Assembly (NCBI GenBank): GCA_002633005.1
Contig: NMRA01000078.1
Span: forward strand, 567,868-631,867
Length of the DNA: 64,000 bases
Direction: 5' to 3'
Origin: Phoronis australis
Lineage: Eukaryota > Phoronida > Phoronidae
Positions within the stretch are counted from its first letter, which is position 1; each line of letters begins with the position of its first letter. The notes beneath the pieces are model-generated. The model did no database searches, had not been told where the DNA came from, and saw only the letters and a program-made list of their open reading frames with translations. Below are positions 57,401 through 62,610 of this stretch, piece by piece. A program made the position numbers and the translations under genes.

Positions 57401-57487
57401 GCTACAGAATCAACAGGTGGCCCCAGACAAGGAGAGTCCGGCAGCTGGGCGGTAGATCAGGAATCGCCAAACGAATCCAATATATAA
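30138..57487 (+). CDS. 13-exon transmembrane receptor: CUB-CUB-MAM-CUB-CUB
   Basis: Exons: 30138-30420, 30630-30775, 32493-32688, 33980-34107, 38250-38478, 41731-41837, 42395-42616, 44224-44347, 50149-50282, 52993-53191, 54785-54933, 55828-56053, 56967-57487. They sum to 2664 nt (887 residues plus stop), and every junction is GT-AG and in phase. Layout: signal peptide 1-18; Cys-rich segment to 94; CUB1 95-208 (SPNYP, then VYD); degenerate CUB2 209-327; MAM 328-478; CUB3 479-589 (SPGYP); CUB4 590-714 (SPGYP); transmembrane helix about 716-737; 150-residue cytoplasmic tail with PPSY 794-797, PPAY 811-814 and many tyrosines. CUB and MAM are extracellular binding modules. PPxY motifs bind WW domains such as those of NEDD4-type ubiquitin ligases. 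The CUBs lack most canonical cysteines. The layout recalls neuropilin or NETO proteins but lacks their F5/8 or LDLa domains. Ligand unknown. Confidence 0.85.
30630..30775 (+). CDS. receptor exon 2: first half of CUB1
   Basis: The split first codon completes a Cys, then SSPNYPLNYP, the usual opening of a CUB. It ends FETESKYDTLT at a GTGAGT donor, phase 0. Confidence 0.9.
31421..31497 (+). repeat. tRNA-derived SINE-like fragment
   Basis: An A-box-like CAGTGGTAAGAG, an anticodon-arm-like CTAGA/TCTAG hairpin, and a B box GGTTCGATTCC (31477-31487) are correctly ordered. The acceptor stem does not pair and position 33 is not T, so it is a pseudo-tRNA or SINE head in intron 2. Confidence 0.6.
32493..32688 (+). 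CDS. receptor exon 3: second half of CUB1
   Basis: Starts VYD and continues through FSGSGP, one Cys and LSFRSDMS, the standard second half of a CUB. Leaves in phase 1 at GTAAGA. Confidence 0.9.
32868..33038 (+). mobile_element. GIY-YIG endonuclease fragment, Penelope-like element
   Basis: The frame contains NTGIVLIIRNESEQFYIGMT and then KR, I, EH, matching the GIY-YIG nuclease core that ends Penelope-like retroelement proteins. The RT is not found nearby. It is a short decayed fragment in intron 3. Confidence 0.65.
33520..33898 (-). CDS. candidate terminal coding segment with LINE-like 3' tail
   Basis: On the minus strand TGTCTGTTTACAG precedes 49 in-frame codons (33898-33752) and a TAG. 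The peptide is basic and has the run DGDCRRERAHVHVF. Downstream sequence to about 33520 (GGGCCCACTTGAAAATCAG, then CCTGAAGTGG and AATAAATAAATA) resembles a LINE 3' tail. It could be the C terminus of an unknown retroelement protein or a host exon antisense to the receptor. Confidence 0.35.
33980..34107 (+). CDS. receptor exon 4: first half of degenerate CUB2
   Basis: The assignment rests mainly on the phase 1 to 0 pattern and on G-Q-L-T-N-S-N, then GFIQLYLG, which matches CUB strands loosely. There is no Cys. Donor GTAAGT. Confidence 0.7.
34108..34889. other. intron 4 left part, function unresolved
   Basis: An open plus frame (34332-34655) follows a fair acceptor (TTTAGCTTCCAG at about 34334) but has no domain. 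The overlapping minus frames make coding doubtful. Confidence 0.3.
34890..37060 (+). mobile_element. decayed CR1/L2/Jockey-type LINE in intron 4
   Basis: Frame fragments run from about 34890 to 36721. RT landmarks in order are LGVMIPIHK and NYRPITLL (35003-35191), FLDIASAFDIVPHDL, GVPQGSVLSPLLFLLYINDL, and YADA in place of YADD (35216-35698). The thumb and C-terminal domain follow (HKHLGLLLDHKLTF; 35805-36461), then a Cys/His end (CCCGDAQRNAHVFFAC). Frameshifts and the YADA change make it inactive. The 3' part holds two 40-bp units at 36901-36980 and AATAAA near 37041. It lies in sense with the receptor gene. Confidence 0.88.
36901..36980. repeat. two 40-bp tandem units
   Basis: TGTATTTGTGTAAAATAATT begins at 36901 and again at 36941, in the 3' tail of the LINE. 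Confidence 0.9.
37797..37980 (+). repeat. dispersed repeat, copy in intron 4
   Basis: Shares CGACTTTCCCGTCCAGTT, ACCCTCAAAAGTTTGG and AATTACACGGCAA landmarks with 41163-41345. The frame through it is a by-product. Confidence 0.8.
38180..38232 (-). repeat. tRNA-like 3' half beside receptor exon 5
   Basis: On the minus strand there is a CTGC/GCAG hairpin, then a perfect T arm with B box GGGTTCGAACCCC (38204-38192). No D arm or 5' half is present. Its left edge is inside the polypyrimidine/branch region of intron 4. Confidence 0.6.
38250..38478 (+). CDS. receptor exon 5: second half of degenerate CUB2
   Basis: Acceptor TTTTCCTTCAG, phase 0 in and 1 out. The fold is recognisable only by position and by the YSRSRHLKLIPYRRG strand. 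A tRNA-like half lies about 20-70 bases upstream of the exon. Confidence 0.7.
38508..38672. repeat. ATT/GTT trinucleotide microsatellite
   Basis: Imperfect ATTATC and GTT repeats over about 165 bp in intron 5. The long frame through it is not a gene. Confidence 0.97.
39082..39180. repeat. CA/CG dinucleotide microsatellite
   Basis: Nearly continuous CA and CG repeats on the plus strand. Cys-rich minus frames here are artefacts. Confidence 0.97.
39385..39437. repeat. perfect 17-bp inverted repeat
   Basis: ATTTTGAGAACCAGTTT (39385-39401) and its exact reverse complement (39421-39437) flank a 19-base loop in intron 5. Confidence 0.95.
39550..39967 (+). repeat. two related ~50-bp segments
   Basis: TATTTTGCAC, AAATTAAAC and GATTCCAATAC recur in order at 39550-39600 and 39920-39967. 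The first lies in a frame with a hydrophobic stretch (39453-39719) that starts only at GTG and is not supported as a gene. Confidence 0.6.
40690..41694 (-). mobile_element. LINE N-terminal/RT fragment in intron 5
   Basis: On the minus strand an upstream part (41694-41427, with NPTQLWKVVN) and RT fingers (NNESNYRGISLSLV, then LNGRL) match the family of the element at 4448-6333. The RT palm and 3' part are missing. A short repeat shared with 37797-37980 lies inside it (41163-41345), probably nested. Confidence 0.75.
41163..41345 (+). repeat. dispersed repeat, copy nested in a LINE
   Basis: Second copy of the 37797-37980 block in the same orientation, with several small indels. Confidence 0.8.
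41731..41837 (+). CDS. receptor exon 6: N-terminal part of MAM
   Basis: Enters in phase 1 and leaves in phase 0 at GAACAG|GTAAGT. It encodes the variable first part of the MAM; the usual first Cys/Phe/Glu signature is missing. Confidence 0.7.
41901..42011. repeat. GT/GC-rich dinucleotide microsatellite
   Basis: Imperfect GT repeats just after receptor exon 6, in intron 6. Confidence 0.95.
42395..42616 (+). CDS. receptor exon 7: MAM core
   Basis: Contains SGCIRISFLFSWLTSGVGGL and the LW, W, V spacing that follows in MAM domains. Exactly 74 codons, phase 0 on both sides. Confidence 0.88.
44224..44347 (+). CDS. receptor exon 8: MAM C terminus and linker
   Basis: Encodes IAFRGTWGGKYRVDDVSISE and then Cys, the diagnostic MAM end, followed by a Thr/Ser/Pro linker. 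Leaves in phase 1. Confidence 0.9.
44805..45065 (+). repeat. degenerate minisatellite, left part
   Basis: Units built from GTGACATCTTTATG and TTCATGTCAACAATGGCC recur with variation. The same units continue at 49750-50130 beyond the LTR element. Confidence 0.75.
45075..45250 (+). repeat. possible tRNA-derived SINE before the LTR element
   Basis: A B-box-like GGGTTCGATTTCC lies at 45111-45123. The 3' portion (ATAAAGCAT, then TTCCAGGTGATCAGTGCA) resembles 52780-52830, so the piece appears to be dispersed. Confidence 0.4.
45283..45403 (+). repeat. 5' LTR (121 bp)
   Basis: Starts TGTTGTGATG, ends CATAACA. It matches 49622-49741 with about ten differences. It is unusually short for a Gypsy element. 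Confidence 0.92.
45306..45329 (+). promoter_or_regulatory. two cAMP-response-element palindromes in the 5' LTR
   Basis: TGACGTCA occurs exactly at 45306-45313 and 45322-45329, spaced 16 bp start to start. This is the full CREB/ATF consensus. The 3' LTR keeps the first, but the second reads TGATGTCA. Confidence 0.6.
45440..46165 (+). pseudogene. retroelement gag, frameshifted
   Basis: The N-terminal Gln-rich part (about 45440-45545), the next part (45546-45868) and the rest (from about 45855) lie in three frames. The segments resemble Gypsy gag: ELAARIRQDA, then KTRFICSINNEAVVKVLFK and ETEEA. At least two frameshifts inactivate it. Confidence 0.8.
46170..46835. other. block of foreign sequence interrupting gag
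   Basis: No gag similarity is visible between the matrix/capsid-like part and the zinc knuckles. AATAAAGATTGCTT near 46210 looks like a polyadenylation region, so this may be a nested retroelement or LTR fragment. One ambiguous base (N) lies at 46497. Confidence 0.5.
46838..47077 (+). pseudogene. gag nucleocapsid, zinc knuckles
   Basis: The first CCHC knuckle is complete (CARCGKKDHMAMDC). The second has lost its first Cys to Tyr (YRFCHKKGHIEAVC). It is followed by a stop where protease and RT would be expected. Confidence 0.75.
47078..48045. other. sequence replacing protease and reverse transcriptase
   Basis: The frame 47074-47613 has no RT motif. It includes a GCGCCCATGCCCC/GTGCCCCAACGCG repeat-like patch. 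The origin of this block is unknown. Confidence 0.5.
48059..49663 (+). CDS. RNase H tail and integrase of the LTR element
   Basis: A 534-codon uninterrupted frame. The start holds the RNase H end (YEYTIEYQKTSDHSNADALS). An HHCC zinc-binding domain follows (LHIGHFA, then YWPHINEDIEELVRHCTAC), then the DDE core: Asp in MVDAYSKYP, Asp in VTDNAEN, Glu in HPATNGEE. The second Asp to Glu spacing is one or two residues short of the usual 35. A C-terminal domain resembles the Gypsy integrase tail (WHRHIDQLRPR). No in-frame Met for the original polyprotein is preserved; the ATG at 48059 is internal. Confidence 0.88.
   Translation: MAANRLARRALHLSQYEYTIEYQKTSDHSNADALSHLPCGKDPIFDREEEQADVNGVCSVKQVSLQLNPVNSKLLNKESSKDSGISKAMRYNIEGWPVSVDSEELKYFRKLKDTLTTEDGCLFHATRIVIPKRLRKQMLDLLHIGHFAMQRMKQPARAVVYWPHINEDIEELVRHCTACAEHHNRSSKANIHPWMLPEKPWTLVNFLGTNWLVMVDAYSKYPCIQPTCSLSTKTTTEFLEREFAHFGCPYTFVTDNAENFTLKNSRLGAKNLVLYTLQVPSYHPATNGEERLVHVQTFKQSLQKSSLLPTKAASKEFLLQYRRPLLDSGYSPSELLNGRQIRCKLDSLLPSLAHVAQEKQSRNAAKPRIAESDQTVSKIHMYTIVMPCYAVCYGPRQSRDPRLVPAVVTRVLGPRSVKVKVMPSGPIWHRHIDQLRPRYCSEEDRDPGDTTFLSIGDSDTDARQARNEENATTATEMQTRKSEKKKRPNPRLPAGNGYGPHNLRTSERLKKDKLSLNKAGRCCDVIVFYDVILL
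49609..49621 (+). promoter_or_regulatory. polypurine tract of the LTR element
   Basis: The run AAGGCGGGGAGG immediately precedes the 3' LTR, the expected plus-strand primer site. Confidence 0.65.
49622..49741 (+). repeat. 3' LTR (120 bp)
   Basis: Starts TGTTGTGATG, ends CATAACA, and is followed by the target duplication GTCTC. Confidence 0.92.
49750..50130 (+). repeat. degenerate minisatellite, right part
   Basis: Continuation of the 44805-45065 units (TTCATGTC, AACAATGG, GTGACATCTTTATG). It ends just before receptor exon 9. Confidence 0.7.
50149..50282 (+). CDS. receptor exon 9: first half of CUB3
   Basis: Encodes GTVISPGYPTGYP and FDTERTYDRLK, typical CUB sequence without any Cys. Donor AAG|GTAAAA, phase 0. 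Confidence 0.92.
50937..51071. repeat. five 27-bp tandem units
   Basis: GTGTTGTTAGTACCAGTTTT plus AGGATAA repeats at 50937, 50964, 50991, 51018 and 51045 with few changes, in intron 9. Confidence 0.95.
52316..52735. repeat. ~57-bp inverted repeat in intron 9
   Basis: The stretch 52316-52372 recurs inverted at 52678-52735. Shared words are GGTTGCA, CCCAAATA and GGGACTC or GGACTC, then CCTAAATCT. The spacer is about 305 bp. Confidence 0.75.
52993..53191 (+). CDS. receptor exon 10: second half of CUB3
   Basis: Starts VYDYRG, then RTFSGS and IELHFSSDSS and GF. No Cys is present, so CUB3 has no disulfide at all. Phase 1 out. Confidence 0.9.
53340..54290. other. intron 10 block with overlapping frames on both strands
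   Basis: Several 70-130-codon frames overlap on both strands and none has a recognised domain. A CCCTCGACT-type patch at 53985-54020 relates to the GGGTCGTGG repeats. It may be decayed mobile DNA. Confidence 0.3.
54600..54685 (+). repeat. G-rich GGGTCGTGG tract in intron 10
   Basis: Third copy of the G-rich repeat, followed by GATTTAGAATAATCCCTC, about 100 bp before receptor exon 11. Confidence 0.8.
54785..54933 (+). CDS. receptor exon 11: first half of CUB4
   Basis: Contains GVVVSPGYPYSFPSSSYATW and FEEFDTEHD. Phase 1 in and phase 0 out at GTAAGT. Confidence 0.92.
55828..56053 (+). CDS. receptor exon 12: second half of CUB4
   Basis: Starts VYE, then KTFTGYLTPN, IRLLFTASPTS and GFKIRY. Two cysteines. 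Phase 1 out at GTAAGT. Confidence 0.9.
56967..57487 (+). CDS. receptor exon 13: transmembrane helix and tail
   Basis: Encodes a hydrophobic helix (GITLGVLGLMIILCSGLCMV), a HRRRK stop-transfer cluster, then a 150-residue polar tail with PPSY, PPAY, YSEY and YSEIYQY, ending at TAA 57485-57487. The shorter frames on both strands are shadows. Confidence 0.88.
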
Positions 57488-58830
57488 GCTCAATATCAGG
57501 TGACTTAACATCAAATCCGCTAGGTTTAGTAGGGAAGTGCTGCCTGAATGTGGGTGGATAAGATATGATTTTTCATGACCTTGAATTGAATGACGCCACC
57601 TGTTACGCCGCGTCAGCCTTCTAAGACATCTGTTGGTCTTGTAAGTTGGAGGTCTTCACCGACAACCAATCAGATGTCGTAGCCGGTTCATCTGTCACGA
57701 CCAGTGATCGATTGATTTAAATAAGAAAATTACAGATACAGTAGAATGTAACCAATTTCGAATTTTATTTTTATAAACGGTACGTTTGCTTCTATTATAT
57801 GTGGTTTGGTAAATTGTGAGATTCATGAAAACGTTAGAAGTTGTTGAATTGAAAAAGGAAAAAGGTCAATTTTGGCGGTTATACCACGTGATCTTTCAGA
57901 ATGGTTCCGCTGGAATGCGAATTGAATACTATAATCACTGTGCTGCAGTTACATTGTACATTGATGCAACCCTGGATTCATGTGTCATACTATCAGCTCT
58001 TGAGTTTTGACTGAATACATATTTCTATGTTGAATTCTCCGAGCAATAAGGTTATTTACAGTCAATAGACCTATTAGGAGCTCTTAGTTACAGTACCACC
58101 GATAGGCCTACAATATTTATGTGGATCGAATATCTGTTTTATTATGGTTGCGACTGTCCATGTTTATTTTATTTTTCCTAGGAGTTGATCTTGTCATTTG
58201 CTTCGAAGTTGGCAAATAGATAATGCAACATGAGCGCCAATCTTGCAAGCGGTTGGCAAATCTTGCTGCAGTGCTATCTAAAAGGGATTCAGGTCTTGGT
58301 GAACTGATAATTAATTTAACTGTAATCGTTTGTTCCGCGAAAACGACGATCAGAAAAACCAACGTTTGAACACTCTTGAAAGTCATGACAATTATTGAAA
58401 ACGGACCTAAAAAACAAAGCTGTTTCTGGCCTCTGTTTTTAATCGAGTCCGTGGTGGAGTATTTTTAATTGTTGAGTTTTTCAAAATAGAAAATCCACCT
58501 GAGGCAAGCAAAAATGATACGGGATTTGTTTTGTCCTTACCCATTGCTTAGAAAGTCGTGGTGTTTCAAGCCTTGCTGAGGTGTTTTTTCCTTTTTATTC
58601 GGTGAGTGTAGGTATCGAAATGAGATTGGCTAGAGACCAAAAGCAACTATGCTTTTTCGCGTTAATAACATGTGCTTTTGTATATCCATTAGTGTTATTG
58701 TTCGTCTAAGCAAAAATTCAAAATAAACGGTTAAACAGATAATTATTTAAAATGACTTTTTTATTGAAATGACGTAAGTGAAAATTCATATTCCTGCCTC
58801 AATTCCTATCGCCAATTTAGGTGGCTGGAC
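57488..58830. other. receptor 3' flank
   Basis: The first plain AATAAA on the plus strand after the stop that I noticed is at 58722-58727, which would give a 3' UTR of about 1.2 kb. No other gene is seen; the frames at 57816-58010 and 58117-58386 lack support. Confidence 0.4.
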
Positions 58831-58834
58831 TGTA

Positions 58835-58994
58835 GTAACCATGGGCGGATTCAGGATTTTGAGTTAGGGAGGCCAGGGTGGAGTATTAGCCAGGATTTTG
58901 CCCGTCAGACATTCGCACCCCGAACTACCAAACGTAATCTAGAATTTTAGGGGGGCATGGCACTTTTGGTCCCCCTCTAGATCCGCCACTGGTA
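58835..58994. repeat. short element with GGCGGAT/ATCCGCC termini
   Basis: CCATGGGCGGATTCAGG on the left and CCCTCTAGATCCGCCACTGG on the right are imperfect inverted ends around about 125 bp. A related end (GTAGATCCGCCAGTG) lies at 7848-7863. MITE-like. Confidence 0.6.
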
Positions 58995-61731
58995 ACAAAA
59001 TTTAATAATTCCAAAAATGCAAAATGTCAGAACCATTACTCCCCTACCGATGCACGACATATGCCAACATTAGATTCTGAAAACAAATTTTATACAGTTT
59101 CCAAAAATGTGGTTCATTAATACTGTCAACAAACTTATTTTTTGCAATTCTGGCTTCTTTGAGGGCTACGTGAAATCGCACCCGGTTTCTCAGTCGCAAC
59201 CCAGGAATGCAGAAATGCAACAAGGCGACGTAATATGGAAGAAAAGTGAACCTACATCCGATCAAGTGGTGTTGTCTCATCCCCACTATGTTCGCAGATA
59301 CAAACAAGATTTACTGAGCCCACATGCAACGCCAAGCCGAGCATAACCCTCAAATTTACTTTTCTGCGCTGCAAATTGGCCGCGGCTGTAGCCTACCTCA
59401 ACACTTAATGGGCAAAGACCGCAGTTAGAATGGCTGATTTTTACGTTTTCACTGGTCTGGGTCAATGAAAGCCCTTGTTTGTACCCTGTCTCAAGACATC
59501 GAAAAGGGCATAACTTAAAGAAAGCACGGTCGATGGGGTTCTCAAGGATGAAGAAATTCTAGAAAAAAAGCATGACCAGAGGCAATTTTTTATTCAAAAC
59601 AACTTTAAAGAACTAATGAATATCCTTCCTCGCAACCACTTCTCATTTGCTCCACAAAATATCTGTCAAACCTGTTCCACCCCATTTCCTTCAATTTTTG
59701 GGAGCCGTAGTCTTAGTCCAGTAAGTCAAAGATACTGCCCGTGCTGTTTTTAATTTAGAAAAAATATTGTTAAATCAGACGTTTTTAATGCCTCTTATAC
59801 TTACGCTAGTGAAAACAGAATTATGAAAAATCGATCGATGAGGGATTTTTTCTTACCCGAACCGAACTGCATGGAATTCCGGGATGGTCTGGAATATTTG
59901 TACTTCACGGTGGGTAAAAACAAACGAGGCATCGCGGAAACCTTGTAACGCTGTATTCAGATTGAGGCTCGCACGTGGCAACAACTATGGTTCTGCAACT
60001 GCCATGTTAGACGGACAAACTACTTGATCAAATATTAACATCTGGGTCGTTTAACGAGTATTTATAAAAATGTGAAAAACTGTCAAAATTCCGCTTTCCT
60101 TTAGACAGGAACTTGTTCTTACGCTCCTGCCACGCAACCTTTTCGAAAAATAATCAGTCTTACTTCAGCAGAAACTGAAAGAATTTGGGAGTATATACAA
60201 AACTGCTAGTTACTGCGGTAAGTTCTACAAACTATTTCTAGAGTGTGACGTGCTAATTACGTCACGGTAAAACTTTCTTTAGTAATTGTGAAGTGGGCGC
60301 ATAAGACCAAAATTAAGTCCCCGGATGGGGCTGACACATTCAACCGTTTTCAAGCGACAAATTAAGAATTGTCATGTGGCCAACAGATGGCGTGTTGACA
60401 AGATTCAACATGCTTGCAACATATTTTCCACTCCATATTGAGATTGACGTATTCATATACAATATATAACACGTCTGGACTTCATACAAAACTACAAAGA
60501 TTAGACCTCGTAGCTAGATTTAGGCAATTTGTGCAAACACCTTATCTTAGCATATTTCTTTAGAAATTAAGGCTACACCATTTCCCAAAAATTATAATTA
60601 ATAAACAACGCAGCAAACATATACGGAATAATGCACTCCGATTGATGAATAAATTATCAAGGCAAATTTGTCGCTGTCAATTTTCGTTTTTCAATGCTGG
60701 AAGTTATATCTCATGACAACAGTTCCACTCAACTAACATTCTGAGGACGAGAGCAAACCAAGACGATGAAAAACTTAATTTCTCGATTGTTTACATGAAG
60801 TTCGCCTTTCTACGCAAAATGGATAATTTGTCACACCTTAACTAAGGACTGCTCAGTCACATGTTGAGAATGAACGTCCATGTACATGTACCTAGTATAC
60901 ATGTATGTAAAATGGAACATTAACACTGAATCTCTTTTCCATGATATGGTAGTCTTGTAAAGCTGTCAACGAACTGAAAAAAATTTACATGAGTTCCTTT
61001 GCTGTGGTCGGTGGAGACAACTCTTACGCTCGGCAAACATGAAAGGTCAACTTCAATGGAGAAAATATGAGAGCTACTGTACATTTAAGAAAATGTATAC
61101 TTTCTGTCGACAATTGTTTTCAACTTAGGGTAAATTTTGCGTTTCTTCTGATGGTTATTGAATTTGGGACGGCTAGTTTGTCTTCTGGGCCGACGCAAAA
61201 CGGGCGACTTAACCTTGGGTTGGGTGACTTGATTTTCTGGCTCAGTTTCCCCGCTGGCGAGTGGGATTTTGAGGTGTAGGCATATCCCTGAATAAGCATG
61301 ATGACGAATGCGTTTAGCCGCAAAAAAGAGCCCTTAAAATGTCATGGCCAGGGACCACAAAAGATGAATTAAGCACTCGTAGTTGACAATTGTTCTCTTC
61401 AGTTGAATTTCTCTCTTCTCCTTGTTTGGCTGTCTTTCTTTCCTCGACAGTCCCAGGCACCACGCCGTAAGGGATTACCATGGTTTAACCCTGACACTTG
61501 AAAATTATTGGGAGGGTACGTGCCCTGCATTAGGTTAGACCTAGATAACACGCAAAGTGTAGAGTTTGTGACGCGTGCCCTCCGTAACCCAGGACTTTCG
61601 GTTAACATGCGCTTGACATTTAGCCTTCTCTTGTGTAAGTGAGTCATTGAATTCAAATGAGTTTCTTCCGCTTGTTTATCTTAATGTTTTGGCTAATAAG
61701 TGGAAAATAGTGTCTGTTCAACGTGTTGAAG
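58995..61731. other. no gene seen
   Basis: Frames on both strands at 59044-59346 and 61067-61656 lack domains. CATGTACATGTACC lies near 60880. Confidence 0.4.
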
Positions 61732-61780
61732 ATGAGACCTGTGAAAACATTTCTTGTAGTAGGTTTTTTACACTGCTTAG
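61732..61780 (+). CDS. candidate first exon, signal peptide only
   Basis: ATG, 16 codons of a hydrophobic leader (MRPVKTFLVVGFLHCL), then one base and a perfect GTAAGT donor, phase 1. Phase 1 after the signal peptide is also how the lectin and receptor genes here are built. No matching second exon was identified in the remaining 2.2 kb. Confidence 0.35.
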
Positions 61781-62028
61781 GTAAGTTAAATTCTTGTTAT
61801 ATTACCGCAGTTACACATCGTTTTGTTGTATATAAAATGTTCACTTACTTAGAGACGTGGTTGGTTGTTGGCAGACGTTTCGACCTGGTCCGAGGGATTT
61901 CCCGCCTTACGCTCGTTAAAATGCTTCAGTGCACGGGGGTAGGTGGAGTCCTCTGTCTCGGTTCAAGAGGAGACGCCGACTGTTGATGTTTATGGCCTCT
62001 TTGAGCTAACGAGTATTTTGTTCCTAGG

Positions 62029-62610
62029 CTAGGATCCTGGATGACGCAAGAGAGATGGTGCACCCAGTCGCCAAAATATGTTCTGTCTGTCTAGTTTCAG
62101 ATAATCTTTGAATCTGGCAAGGAACGGTCTCTTGGTTTCTCCAGTGTAGGTGTGGTTGGGATCCTGGTCACATTCCAGCTGGTATATGACCCCATATTGA
62201 TTAGTCATCGGGGTTGGGTCTTTGGGTCTGACGAGTAGGGAACGGAGGGTGTTGATAGGTTTCATGTATCAGGAAATACCGTGGATTCTGTAGGTGTGTT
62301 GTAGGCGTTCAGATATTCTTCTTATGTATGGGATATGGCAACGGAGGGACCATCGAGTTTTTCAGTAGGTTTACGACTAGGGGGGTCAGTAAACATCAAT
62401 TCCTGATATCCATTAGCTCGCAAAGCATCTTCAACGTGGTCCACCTCTTCGACATAGTCACGGTAGTCAGTGATGTAACGATCAGCTCTATCCAGGAGGG
62501 TACGGGCGACAGAATGTTTATGTTTTAACCACGTCTCTAAGAAAGTGAACATTTTATATACAATGCCTCTAGAGACTAATGACGAACATATTCTCCACAT
62601 TGTTTTGTTG
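62029..62610 (-). mobile_element. Penelope-like element fragment
   Basis: On the minus strand 62600-62322 has KHKHSVARTLLDRADRYITD and a later LRANGY, as in the end of Penelope-like RTs. A frame break follows, then 62265-62029 has GVIYQLECDQ and YTGETKRPF, a GIY-YIG nuclease core in which YIG reads YTG. About 40 bp at 62524-62566 recurs inverted at 61820-61862, a probable terminal repeat. Confidence 0.8.
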
